From Xanthostigma xanthostigma (taxonomy: Eukaryota > Arthropoda > Insecta > Raphidioptera > Raphidiidae), in contig OY754468.1 in the NCBI GenBank assembly GCA_963575645.1, positions 26,250,465 to 26,314,464 on the forward strand: DNA of 64,000 nucleotides. The letters run 5' to 3'. The notes below the pieces were generated by a model, which did no database searches, had not been told where the DNA came from, and saw nothing but the letters and a program-made list of their open reading frames with translations. This document shows positions 21,945 to 32,875 of this stretch, one piece after another. Both the position numbers and the translations under genes were made by a program. Positions within the stretch are counted from its first letter, which is position 1; each line of letters opens with the position of its first letter.

Positions 21945-23335
21945 AATAATAATATATTTTTCGTTACAATTGACAAAAGTTTGTAACAAGTCATTTAAAA
22001 TTGTTTACACTATAAAATCACTTAGTTTGTAAAATTCTTTGTTTACCAGTTCATTCCCTAGAACTTCCTTGAAACGAGGCAGCGACTCAATATTCTTTAT
22101 TTTAGTTGGAAGAGTGTTGTATAACTTTAAACAGTTGTAAAGTGCACCTCCCTCAAAGGAAGTTAAGGAATGATCTGGCAAACGAAAATCATTTGCTCCC
22201 CTAGTGTTGAGATTATGGTTTAATTTGTAATTTTCAAAAACTGACGGATTTTTCCTGACAAACATAAGACATTCATAAATATACACACAGGGAAGCGTCA
22301 TAAGACCATGTCTCCTAAATACCCCTCTGCATGTATCTCGTGCTCTTAAACCGGCTAATGTCCTTACGGCATATTTTTGCAATTTAAAAATTATGTCAGT
22401 ATTTGCAGCTCCCCAAAAAATGATGCCATATCTCATCCTGGCTAGAAAGCTTCCAAAATACATTATACTTAATGTGTTAGTGTCTACTGAACGTGACATA
22501 TGCCTCAGAGAGTAGCAAATTTTGCTCAATTGCCTAGCCAAGTCATTAAGATGCGATGCCCATTTGATATGCTGATTTATTGTTAAGCCTAAGAATTTAG
22601 TATCTGCAGACAGTTCGAAGTTACAAGTTCCTAAAGTAATATTTTTTGAAATTTGGGCTGTCCCTTGTGACGTTTGAAAAACCATTATGGTAGTTTTACT
22701 TTTATTTAAAGATAATTTATTACTTTCAAACCAGTTTGTAGCATTTGTCAAGACTTTGGAGGCTGTTTGAGACAGTTCATGCAAATTTCTTCCCGTAATT
22801 AACAAATTTGTATCATCAGCATAGCAAATGGTCCTCGCATCAACAACTTGGCTAGGCAAGTCATTTATGTATAAAATAAAGAGCAATGGTCCTAAAACAC
22901 TGCCCTGTGGCACACCCATAGTAATTGTATTCAAATCTGAATTGACGTTACCATTATCGCTCATTAAGCTTACGTATTGTTGCCTATTAGTGAGATAGGA
23001 CCTAGTTCACTCCAGAACCTGTCCTCTGATTCCATATCTGGATAATTTACCAATTAATATATCGTGATCAACGCAATCAAAGGCTTTCGATAGATCAAGG
23101 AAGATCCCCATAGAGATCTCGCGTTTCTCAAAAGTTTTTAATGCATGCGTCACAAAATCAAAGATCGCAGTATTAGTGGAACGTGCTTTCATAAAGCCAT
23201 GTTGACTATTTGATATAGTGTTATTTTTATTTAAAAATGATTCTATACGATTATACATAATGTATTCAAAAATTTTTGAGAAAGCTGATAGCAAGCTTAT
23301 CGGCCGGTAATTTGTTACATTGTAGGTACTATAGC
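21945..23335 (-). mobile_element. Jockey-like LINE, 5'-truncated
   Basis: On the minus strand a reverse transcriptase frame runs from ~23335 to 22005, followed by a ~45-bp 3' UTR and a short (ATT)n tail near 21955-21940. The N-terminal endonuclease (APE) domain is absent, so the copy is truncated at its 5' side. A TIR element (23382-23662) lies just upstream. Confidence 0.85.
22005..23335 (-). pseudogene. LINE reverse transcriptase with one nonsense codon
   Basis: RT motifs appear in order: NYRPISLLSAFSKIFEYIMYNR (RT0/1 area), GIFLDLSKAFDCVDHD (motif A, metal-binding Asp), [21 protein letters not shown] (motif B), CYADDTNLL (catalytic YADD, motif C), then a thumb/connection region with [11 protein letters not shown] and [10 protein letters not shown]. 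The frame is continuous except for one in-frame TGA at 23007-23009 between GIRGQVLE and [14 protein letters not shown]; relatives usually have Trp there, so a single G-to-A change explains it. The enzyme would copy element RNA at a nicked target. With the stop and the missing endonuclease domain it is inactive. The best fit is the Jockey group of non-LTR elements; the exact clade is not settled. Confidence 0.85.
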
Positions 23336-23381
23336 ATTAATAACATCTAAATAACAAACAGCAGGGATTGTATCTCTCTAC

Positions 23382-23662
23382 CACGAAGTCTGTAACCAGG
23401 AGGTCCAGCTGGAGCGTAGCGGTGGACCGATAACTCGCATGAACCAAAATGGCGTCAGCTACTGGGTAACGCACGCACGTTCATGGATGTGTGTAGTGTC
23501 TGTAAAGTTAAACAACTTTGGTAACTATGGCGAAAACAGATGGAAAGAACCGAAGTTTTCCCAGGTAGTGATAACAGCGCCATCTCGCGTGCGCCAGAAA
23601 ACGGTCCGTCTCGAAACACAGCAAGTATAGAAAGCTAGGTCTCCTGGTAACAGACTTCATGC
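23382..23662. mobile_element. TIR MITE with 9-bp target duplication
   Basis: Ends cacgaagtctgtaaccagga and tcctggtaacagacttcatg are inverted repeats. They are flanked by the exact 9-bp direct repeat tctctctac at 23373-23381 and 23663-23671, a length typical of Mutator-like elements. The interior is GC-richer and has a 63-codon frame without a domain. Confidence 0.65.
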
Positions 23663-23859
23663 TCTCTCTACATACCAATTACTGAGAGCAAATTTATTCT
23701 TAAAATCACCACTATTTTACCCTCTTGAGGGATGATTTTGCAGAAAGGCTGAAATACGTAATCCTTTATTTCCTACCAAAAGTCTAAATATGAATTTCCA
23801 TATCCCTAACTTTCATCCCCTCTTTCTCTTCCTTCGGGTTTTTTTCAGACGAAATGTAC

Positions 23860-23981
23860 CCTATGTCCTTTCTCAGGATACAATTTATCTCCTTGCCAAA
23901 TTCTATCGAAATCAGTTCAGCGGTTTACGCGTGAAAGTGTAACAAACAAACTCACATTCGCATTTATAATATTGGTTAGGA
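23860..23981 (-). mobile_element. Helitron 5'-end fragment
   Basis: The minus strand starts TCCTAACCAATATTATAAATG (TC at 23981-23980 after A) and continues with the phrase gtttgtttgttacactttcac found in many insect Helitrons. The 3' CTAG end is not recognisable, so it is truncated. Confidence 0.55.
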
Positions 23982-26278
23982 TATTTTAATTACCCATTTT
24001 TTGTACACGATTTTAAACTATGTTCGGTCTTGATGTCGTTCCCGTATGGCGCATAAAGGTACCTTTTTTCCAAGAAATTAATCTGTTGAAAATTACAAAG
24101 ACTCATTGCATTCATCAAACTGCAAGACTATGCAATTTAGATAAGAAGTGACTTTGAAGAACTTTGGATAATTATTTATATACCCATATCAAGCTTAAAA
24201 GAGTTTTATTGTATTTCAAATTATGCCGTTTTTCTTAAACAATGCAAAAAAGAAATGGTAAAAAAAGTTAATTTTGTCGTTGTTTTAATTTCTTCAAGGA
24301 ACGCACTTTCTTGAGAGATTATTTTTACAGGATGCGGGACGAATAAGAGGTTGTCTTCCGTAAAATTGTTTTTGCGTAACGATCATGATTCAATTTCAAA
24401 CGATAATTCACTTATCTTTGTCCTATTCATTTTTTAACACCATACTGAATTTTTAGGCGCGAATACCGCTAACTAAACCGCCTATAAGCCTAATTTGGAC
24501 TTTGTCCTTCCTAGCGAATTTTCGAACATTCTTCTATTTTAATGAAATAATTATAAATGATTAAAAAATCAGTCAACCCAACACTCATCAGGGATAATGA
24601 AGCTATTTTGAAATAAAAAGTCATCTCTTCTCAAAAAAGATGAATTTTTAAGCTTTCAGAACTTATATACTAAGATCCCAGAGTCATCAGACCCACGTCA
24701 TTTTGGTACTGATAAGATTTTATCAATAAATGTGTAATATTTGGTTAAAAACGAAAGCTGCAGGGCCCTTTTACAGATAACATGTACTAAAGGTACATAA
24801 AAATCGTACTTACGAACGTTAAAGTAATACCGCTGGGTTTCATATATGTTTGACACAATATTATTAAAAATCAACATTCATTACTGCCAGATATTTTCTA
24901 TGACCTAACTTCCACTAGACGTTTTTGAATGAGGAACCTATATTATAGTAATACTCCTGAATTTTATATTTAAAGATCTTTAGTAAGCTGCCAGACCAAT
25001 CTAAAGAGCCTAACACCAACCTCAGACACGTTAAAATTACGATGTTACCCAACATTAAATTATATATTATACGAATGTCGCACCATGTAATTTTTTAATT
25101 ACTTGTATGCTCTAAAATTAAATTCAACATTAGACATAATTTGATTACCCAGCAGTTAATTATAAAGTCATTCAGTAATTGCTCAAGATATCTTTAAAGT
25201 TTCCTCTTGAATCGATGAGCGTTAGGTGAATTTCTAATGTCGTCTGAAATGGTGTTAAAATTTGCTTGCATGAAACCTAAATTACACCAGCAAATGGTCT
25301 TGAAAAAAGGTGCAGACAAGAAATGAAGACGTTTTTCTCCAAAAGTCACTTATTTGTCACGAGATGACGATTCTGGCGTTTCCTCGTCTGCGGTTTTCTG
25401 CAAACGTGACATAGTAATAAAGTTTCCGCGAATTATAAAAATACACTTTCAATTTCAGCTCGGTGGATATTATAGTACTCTCGTAATTTTACGCGTACCG
25501 AAAATGAAATAAACTTAATGGTGAATTTAGAGAGAAAAAAGTAAAGTACTTTCGCGTCACATCGTTAAAAAAGAAGCACCTTGAATAAAAAATGCCACTC
25601 GGTTAATTTATTGCATAGCTATAAAACAACAGACTGTGTGTACAGTATATCTTTCTTTGTCTGTTTCTCAGTTTGCACCGAATTCTTCGTTGAAAACATT
25701 CTCTCGAATTAATTATCAGTTGTATTTTTTCTTTTTTATTCTTTTTTTCGAAGAGCATTAAGATGTTTTTACGTTTGAAAGCTTTTGTTAAATTTTGTTT
25801 CGATCGTCTTTTGAAACCAATTCGTAATTTAGGTTTTTTAATATAAAATTCCAGATTATACAGTCGGTACCATTATTATCATCTAAATTGAAAGAAACTG
25901 CTTTTACAATCTCTATTGATTTTTCAATAGAAAAATATTCTAAAATTGCTATTGGACGACAATAATCGAGCCAAGATTAACATTACATTATTTCTTTTTA
26001 CACGGTAGGGTAAAATCGATCGTTGAGATTAAAAGTGTAACGAAACGTTGCATGTATACTGGACCCTATTTAAACCGGCTGCACAACGTTGTGTTATAGT
26101 GGATAAGAGGTATAGTAGTTTTTTAAAATCCGATCTTTTTTCAAGATATACCTAATTATACAGTGATTTGAAAATCACTAAAATTTCTATCCTCTAATTA
26201 ACTACATATAATGAAGTTGAGCATATTGAAGAATTCTTGTCCGTACTGATATTACAATAGATAGGAAAAGTTTTTTTT
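23982..26278. other. AT-rich non-coding DNA
   Basis: No ORF above noise, no repeat boundary and no RNA gene that I can support. Confidence 0.5.
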
Positions 26279-26735
26279 TTTCGTACCTCGATCGAAAGTA
26301 CATACTTTCGGCATCAATTGTAAGGCAGAAAGTCTTACATTTACGCATTGGTGGGATTACACGCACTGATGCAGGAAGTACGTACGTTCGGGCGGCAGTA
26401 AAGAAAAAAATAGCCTATCAACTGTTGTTTAGATGTCGTTGCCATAGCAACCCTATTACATTTTAGCTAATAGCCGCAAACAGCTGTTATTCGTGTTTTT
26501 ACGTATAACCTCAAAGCTTGGAATTTATTTGTGTTTTTATGTAATTAATAAGTAATTCATTAATTAATGTATTTAATAAGCGTATAAGGTATGAAGAAGA
26601 ATAGTATATCTACACCACACTGGCCGAAAGTTTGATACCTTGCACTGCACGATGCTTGATGTGAAGCGGTGGCATTGTGGCCCGCAGTGCAAGAATATTA
26701 AACTTTCGGTCCTTGTGGTGTAATATTTTTTTTAA
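26279..26735 (+). repeat. Dispersed repeat, copy 1
   Basis: It matches 57939-58330 in the same order and orientation: tacctcgatcgaaagta, the aaggcagaaagtct block, tttacgcattggtggga, cctatcaactgt, gatagcaaccctatta (with changes), gtgtttttatgtaatta and acaccacactggccgaaag. The inner part is bounded by inverted cttcatacctcg / cgaggtatgaag-type ends (clearest in copy 2). The right part is a hairpin (ccacactggcc...cttgtggtgt). Probably a composite of two TIR elements. Confidence 0.65.
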
Positions 26736-27566
26736 ATAAATAAATTTCTGAAACTACTGAACCGATTTGAAAAATTGTTCAATAAAAATAAAACTTAAAA
26801 AAAATAAATAAAAGTAAGACGATTCCTGGTCTATATTACCTTTATAATGGACCTGAGTATTAATAACTTTTTTTTCAATTTGTTCTTTTATTCTTAAGAT
26901 ATCCGATCAACCAATTATTTTTGTGCTTCCATCCTAGCACTGGATTACCAAGTTAGATGAGAAAAGTCTCAACATATTATAATTGTTTTTCAAAAATGTA
27001 TCTATTATAAATAAAGGAGTAAATAATTAAAAATAAAGTCATTTATCGGCAGGTCTAATTCCGGTATAAGCATTGCATTTAACTTTATATTATATGATCA
27101 GACCGAGAAGTTGCGAGGCTGGAATTAGGTCTTGGGGTGGCGAAACATGGAGAAAAGGTTACCAGTCAGAGGAAGAAGGTTCCGCACATACACACACACG
27201 TAAGATAACGTATACAAGACCACTGCCGGTTTAATTAAAAGATAAACGGATTCAATTCCCGGCAATGCGATTACGTACTATTATTAAACGTATTATATGT
27301 TAGGTGTAAACCTGTCTGTTTGCCGTTAAAAACTTCACCTTAACACTATTATCGCGCTTGTCATCTTCAGTGATTTATTCTCAAATAATTATCATTTTTT
27401 ATCGCTTTCTCTTCGGCGATGATAGATTGATAAAAATATTATATATAGGTATACCTATATCTGGTCACTTTGGTTGTTTTTATTTGTGAACATAAAAATC
27501 GCAGGAAACGGGATCTAAACATAAATAATTTATGGGATTTGTGAGCGTTTCGATATATTTAATTAT
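26736..27566. other. Non-coding DNA
   Basis: No gene or clear repeat boundary. Confidence 0.45.
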
Positions 27567-27844
27567 CAAGGGCGTAGATATGGGGGGTACAGGGGGTAAT
27601 TACCCCCCCCCACGATTCATCAGGACCGCAGGCACCTAGCCATAACACATAACAAACGAAAAAAGACTTTTTTGTTGCGGAAATGAAAGGACCATTTTTT
27701 TTTCTCTTGTTGTGCCGACACACGATAAAATTTTTCAAGTTATGTTGTTAAAAAAAGGTCATTCTTGGCTAATAAATCTTAAAAAATATTGATTTTTTGC
27801 TTTAACCCCCCCCCCCCCCTCAGAAAAAAATATCTACGCCCTTG
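27567..27844. mobile_element. hAT-type MITE with perfect 8-bp duplication
   Basis: TIRs CAAGGGCGTAGATATGGG and ATATCTACGCCCTTG are flanked by ttaattat on both sides (27559-27566 and 27845-27852). Runs of C lie just inside both ends. The internal block 27651-27693 (gacttttttgttgcggaaat and flanks) is shared with the hAT MITE at 54266-54557, whose ends are different. A decayed relative lies at 61407-61460. Confidence 0.8.
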
Positions 27845-27852
27845 TTAATTAT

Positions 27853-28375
27853 CATCATTCGAACTTTATTTGGGTGCTGTGGAGGTTCACCCGCCTCTCC
27901 TCCCCAACCCACCGTTACATACATACTTATACTTTCGGATCTGTGATACCATAATTGAATTTCACGTTTTTCGGTACGAGTAAATGTAATGCATTGTTAA
28001 TAAATTAAATGAATCGTTAAACTCTTTCGTCGAAATCTTCATCGGCTGCCTTTTAATTATATTTGTATTTTTGTAAAATTCTAATGTACTTATGCATGCT
28101 TATTTATTGTCTCTAGTCCAGAGCTCGACGCCCTCCCGAAATGAATTCCTGGCTACGACCTTGACTAGAGTATTCAGTCAAAAATAAAATTAGTCCTTAG
28201 ACCGAAACATCGAATTATAGTACACAATTGGAAAGTTTCGGTGAACAAATTCGTCGTCTCCAAATTAATGCGGGAATATAGTTAAATGAGTGGACTATAG
28301 TTTTTGGAATTTGTTTAAAAAATGATAAAAAGATAATAATGATTAAAATTAATGAAATATAAGTACAGTGGAAAT
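27853..28375. other. Non-coding DNA
   Basis: AT-rich with no recognisable feature. Confidence 0.45.
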
Positions 28376-28616
28376 TCTGTATAGCAAACTTCTATTTGAC
28401 GAAGAATTCTTTAAAACATAGAAATGCTAAGGTTTGTTTGGTTTACATTGTTACATATTAAGATGAAGGAAGGTTTTGGTTGAGGATCATAAAATAAGCT
28501 TTACCAGTGTTTCGCTAGTGGCCAACGTTTCGAAAAATTTATTTTCATCTTCAGGGCCTCAAGCTGGTCAAGTGGTGGTAAATTGTTCTAACAGTATTAC
28601 ATGATCATAATTATTA

Positions 28617-29304
28617 TCTAATATATAAAATTCTCGTGTCACAGTTTTCGAAGTCATACTCCTCCGAAACGGCTTGACGGATTTTGATGAAATTTTTTGT
28701 GCTTATCCGGTATCTATGAGAATCGGCCAACATCTATTTTTCATCCCCCTAAATGTTAGGGGTAGTCCACCCTTAAATTTTTTTCTTCCTTTGATTATAA
28801 TTATTATTAAAGACACGAATTTTTTTTTAAATTCGTATCCATGGTTTTAAAATATAAACAGCCTTATGTATGATTTGAAAAAATTCTGTCAAAAATTAAA
28901 AAAAACATTGATTTATATACTTTTAACATTTTTCATCATTAAATAATTTTCAAGTGATTTTATAACCTCAAAAGTACTCAACACGTGACACGAGCTTCCA
29001 ATAACAACGGATTTTGTGTTGTAAGTATACTTTTTTTTATTCATATCGAAAATGTTGTTGATCTTATAAAAATTGGTCGATAATTTATTTATTGAAGAGT
29101 ACTAATCAGACGTTAATCAAATATTCAAATATCCCCATTCGTTCTTTTGCACCGGGCACGACGGCGCAGCCGGAGTGTTCGACATACACACATATACGTC
29201 CATGTATATTTTAAAATAAATAAAATAGATAGATAGATGTTCCAATTATATAGATATATATATATAATACTGTTAGGCGGTACGAAGTTCGCCGGGTCCG
29301 CTAG
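28617..29304 (+). mobile_element. Non-autonomous Helitron, first of a head-to-tail pair
   Basis: It begins TCTAATATATAAAATTCTCG directly after A (28616) and ends CTAG at 29301-29304, with a 3' hairpin GGCG/CGCC about 8 bp before the end. It has no Rep/helicase. It shares its first ~140 bp and a ~110-bp block near the 3' end (ccccattcgttcttttgcac...) with the second copy; the last ~50 bp differ. Confidence 0.75.
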
Positions 29305-29917
29305 TCTAATATATAAAATTCTCGTGTCACAGTTTTCGTTGCCATACTCCTCCGAAACGGCTTGACCGATTTTGATGAAATTTTTTGTGCTTATCCGGTA
29401 TCTATGAGAATCGGCCAACATCTATTTTTCATCCCCCTAAATGTTAGGGGTAGTCCACCCCTAATTTTTTTTTTTTATTTTTTAGACAAAATTTTTAATT
29501 TCTATTTTTTTATGATACAACATACAAAAATACATACAATCCTCAATTTTCACCCTTCTACGATCAACCCTTATTTTTTAATAGCCATTTTAGTAATTTA
29601 ATCATTTTTCCTCTCCGGTCGAAAACTGATCAATCGTCATTTAATTAGTTATCCCCGCCAGATGTCTACAGGTGTCACTTCGCCAACATCTATTTTTCAT
29701 CCCCCTAAATGTTAGGGGTAGTCCACCCCTAAATTTTTTTTCTCCCTTCCCCATTCGTTCTTTTGCACCGGGCACGACGGCGCAGCCGGAGTGCTCGACA
29801 TACACACATATACGTCTATGTATATTTTAAAATAAATAAAATAGATAGATAGATGTTCCAATTAAATTGTTTTATTATTTCACTTTATACGTAGCGAAGC
29901 ACGTACAGGGCCGCTAG
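29305..29917 (+). mobile_element. Non-autonomous Helitron, second of a head-to-tail pair
   Basis: It starts with TCTAATATATAAAATTCTCG immediately after the CTAG of the first copy and ends CTAG at 29914-29917, followed by T. The 3' hairpin TACGT/ACGTA (29888-29906 area) is perfect. The segment gccaacatctatttttcatc and its flank occur twice inside (29411 and 29682). The reading frames here are incidental. Confidence 0.75.
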
Positions 29918-30819
29918 TGAGTTAATATAATTTTAAACATATCTTATTATAATTAAAAAATTTATTCAATTTTTATAAAATTGTCACGCGGTGAAAAAAT
30001 TAAAATATTTATCTAAGAATTTAATATAACCAAAGAAAGTTCTCAAATTTGGTTATACTAAATTCTTAGATAAATATTTTAATTTTTTCACCGCGTGACA
30101 ATTTTATGAAAATTGAATAATTTTTTTAATTATTTTTTTATAATAAGATATGTTTAAAATTATATTAACTCATAATAATTATGATCATGTATACTGTTAA
30201 AACAATTTACCACCACTTAACCAGCTTGAGGCCCTGATGATGAAAATAAATTTTTCGAAACGTTGGCCACTAGCGAAACACTGGTAAAGCTTATTTATGA
30301 TCCTCAACCAAAACCTTCCTTCATCTTAATATTCTATTGGATCAACACTACTTTATACTGAAGACATTGTTACATATATTGAAACACTCTATATAGCGCA
30401 ACAACTACTCTCAATAGCGAAACAATACGTCATTATTTAGACCCCAACAATGAGATTCTTAGAAATGTGTTCATTTGTTTGTTGTAATTATTAGAAAAAA
30501 ATATTTTTATTTAACGAAGATGATCCCACTATATGATATATGGCAATTGATATGAATAAAATACAACGAAAGATACAATATTAAAACATTGGAATAGGTA
30601 CTAGAAAACGACAAAGTTAACAGATTATAATTTTGTTATACTTATACATTTTTTTCACTTAATTTAGTTGAAATTAAAACCACTTATTCGTACAAATATA
30701 TTGTTTTCTTTTACTCAACCCGTTTAACGAAAACTATTTATAACACAACAAAATATCCGGTCCTTTCAATTTTGCTATATAGAGCTTACACTGCGGTTAG
30801 ATAGGTAATTATAAAATAA

Positions 30820-31396
30820 CTAGCCGCTACCCGCGGCTACGCCCGCGATTGAGATGGAAATCGACTTTTGACATGCATATCAGGGGTTGAGGTATTGCAC
30901 ATATTTTGACAAACAATTTTCTTATTTTTCGTAAAAAATTTTTATTTTTTTTTAATAAAAAGTATCCTATGTTACTTCTAATACCTTCAAGAGTGTATGT
31001 GCAAAGTTTCATGATGATCGGTTAAGTAGTTTTTGCGTGAAAGCGTAACAAACAAACTTTCATTCGCATTTATAATATTTCGTTTTCATAAAATTTGTAA
31101 GTCCGGTCCTGTCGGGCCGATTTTAATGAAATTTTAATAGCACATTTTAATCATTACTAAAGGGTTAAATTTCAATTTTGAAACGATTCGGAGAAATTTT
31201 TCGGTATTTTTGGGCCCAAAAAATGTTTTCAACCCTTTCTTATTTTTCGTAAAAAATTTTTATTTTTTTTTAATAAAAAGTATCCTATGTTACTTCTAAT
31301 ACCTTCAAGAGTGTATGTGCAAAGTTTCATGATGATCGGTTAAGTAGTTTTTGCGTGAAAGCGTAACAAACAAACTTACATTCGCATTTATAATAT

Positions 31397-31405
<9 letters not shown>
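30820..31405 (-). mobile_element. Helitron-like element with an internal direct duplication
   Basis: The minus-strand 3' end is the GC-rich hairpin CGCGGGCGTAGCCGCGGG...CTAG, with CTAG at 30823-30820 followed by T. The 5' side has the typical tataaatgcgaatg...gtttgtttgttacgc phrase. About 165 bp (30914-31078) are repeated almost identically at 31236-31405, separated by unrelated sequence, so either two 5' ends or a tandem copy is present. The outer 5' end runs into an ATA microsatellite. Confidence 0.6.
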
Positions 31406-31427
<22 letters not shown>

Positions 31428-31428
31428 T
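31388..31428. repeat. (ATA)n microsatellite
   Basis: A short trinucleotide tract at the 5' border of the Helitron-like element. Microsatellites at Helitron ends are common in insects. Confidence 0.8.
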
Positions 31429-32276
31429 ATAATATGATTGTGATACAAGCACACTAAATCATAAACATGCCCGTCTCACATAATGTCACCACACTCGTGT
31501 TCCCGTAATGTCTTGTTCATCGTCCAGGCACTGCGAACCTTAATTAAACCCAGTACCCTTGAAACTACCTGATTTCAATTTGATTCGATTGCTTGATCGA
31601 TTGGAAATAAGCAAACCTATTGAACTGTCCAATTGTGCAGACCAAAATGATACTCAAACAGTGGATCACACCATCTGACTGGATGAATGGATGAACGTCG
31701 GTGATTTTAAAACTGCTCCTATTTGTACCAGCAGTGTGTAATATTCTTCAAAATTTTGATCATCATTGACACGTTTCAGTGCGTAATGCGAAAAACTTGA
31801 TCAGTTTTCAAAAAGCGATACATATTTAATAAACTGAGTTGTGGTATATTCGTCATTCGGAGTGCGAACTAAATCGAATGTAGTTAAAGTAACGTGTCTA
31901 TATGAAAACGACTACAGCGTAGAAATATCTGAACTAATAGCTTTGAGCAAATTCTACCTGATGTCGCTACATGGTACGAAAACAGTTTTTTTGACAAAAC
32001 ACAATCATTTTGTACAAAATATTTACAAATAATATATATAAAAACCTTCCTCGTTTATCGCCATTTCTATTAGTGAAAACCGTATGAAAGTCCGTTCGGT
32101 AGTTTTTGAGTTTATCGCGTTCAGACAGACAGACGCGGCGAAGGGACTTTGTTTTAAACATATAGATTGATTTAGGATTATCGTATATACCTATAAATAA
32201 ATCGTAACTTTCATAAATTATAGTAGTTTCAGTTGTTGGTAGTATAGTTTTGTTCCAAATAATATGTTGCAGGAAG

Positions 32277-32378
32277 TTAATTTTGGTTGAGAAACAATAT
32301 AGAATAAAAGCTTTACTAGAGTATCGCTTGCGATACTCTGGTAAAGCTTCTTTATTCTTATTCCTCAACCAAAATAAA
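32277..32378. repeat. Hairpin related to the large foldback family
   Basis: Arms gttaattttggttgag and ctcaaccaaaataaac enclose aataaaagcttta / gtaaagcttctttatt and agagtatcgc / gcgatactct, giving an almost perfect ~100-bp hairpin. The order ggttgag...aagctttac resembles the arms at 28470-28510 and 37480-37530, so it is a distant subfamily. Confidence 0.65.
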
Positions 32379-32784
32379 CTACCTGAAAGTAGTTTCAGTA
32401 TTTATTCTTCGATTCTCAATTTGTAACTTTCAGCTCCACAAGCCAATTGATATGTTTATTTTTCGCTTTTAGCTCGAAAAAGTACAGATCAACTGATATT
32501 TTCTTAAAAATGAAAATAAAATATGAAAGTAATAATAATTTGGGAAATATATTACAAAAATTTGGCAAGTTAAAGATGCTGGCAGAAGTTTTAAAAAAAG
32601 ATAAGAAAATAAATAAAACAACTGATGCGTCTTTTTTCTCTTATCTTTTTTATGAATACGTAAACTTTTTAATAGTATAATACTCGTACAGTAGATTCGC
32701 ATTAAGTCAGTGCGTACAAGGTTTAGTTTAGACGGAGACGGGAGAAGCCCATCGTCATATTTCCTATATGCATCGAACGGATTT

Positions 32785-32875
32785 GTCTGTGTTGGGGCAC
32801 CCAAATAGGAAATCACAATTATTATTATTTTTATTCTACCGGGACGATTTTTAACTTCCCAGTATATTGGGTGGT
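32785..32875. mobile_element. Repeat-family end with internal (ATT)n
   Basis: ttggggcacccaaataggaa, an (ATT)-rich run and ttctaccggga match the layout at 12171 and 50214. The opposite end may be the ccagtatattgggtgg at ~32860-32875. Confidence 0.4.

Larger units (their letters stand above)
28459..30363. mobile_element. Large foldback (Penelope-like candidate) with 14-bp target duplication
   Basis: Arms 28459-28616 plus 29918-30045, against 30046-30330, are inverted repeats; the centre near 30046 is ...aattcttaga / mirror. The flanks carry the exact 14-bp repeat acattgttacatat at 28445-28458 and 30364-30377. A ~33-bp extension (attctattggatcaacacta...) sits only on the right. Both arms hold the CTGANGA / 5-bp stem / GAAAC core (28527-28554 minus, 30234-30261 plus). 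The left arm is split by two Helitrons at 28617-29917. A compact relative is at 37345-37531. Confidence 0.7.
28376..30793. mobile_element. pogo/Tigger-like element interrupted by nested insertions
   Basis: The left end CAGTGGAAATTCTGTATAGC follows TA (28374-28375). The right end reads gctatatagagcttacactg (to 30793), its inverse with a few changes. Removing the insert between the 14-bp duplications leaves ~0.5 kb, a MITE-sized unit repeating atatagcgca / atagcgaaac motifs. There is no transposase. It is the oldest layer of a three-level nest. Confidence 0.55.
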
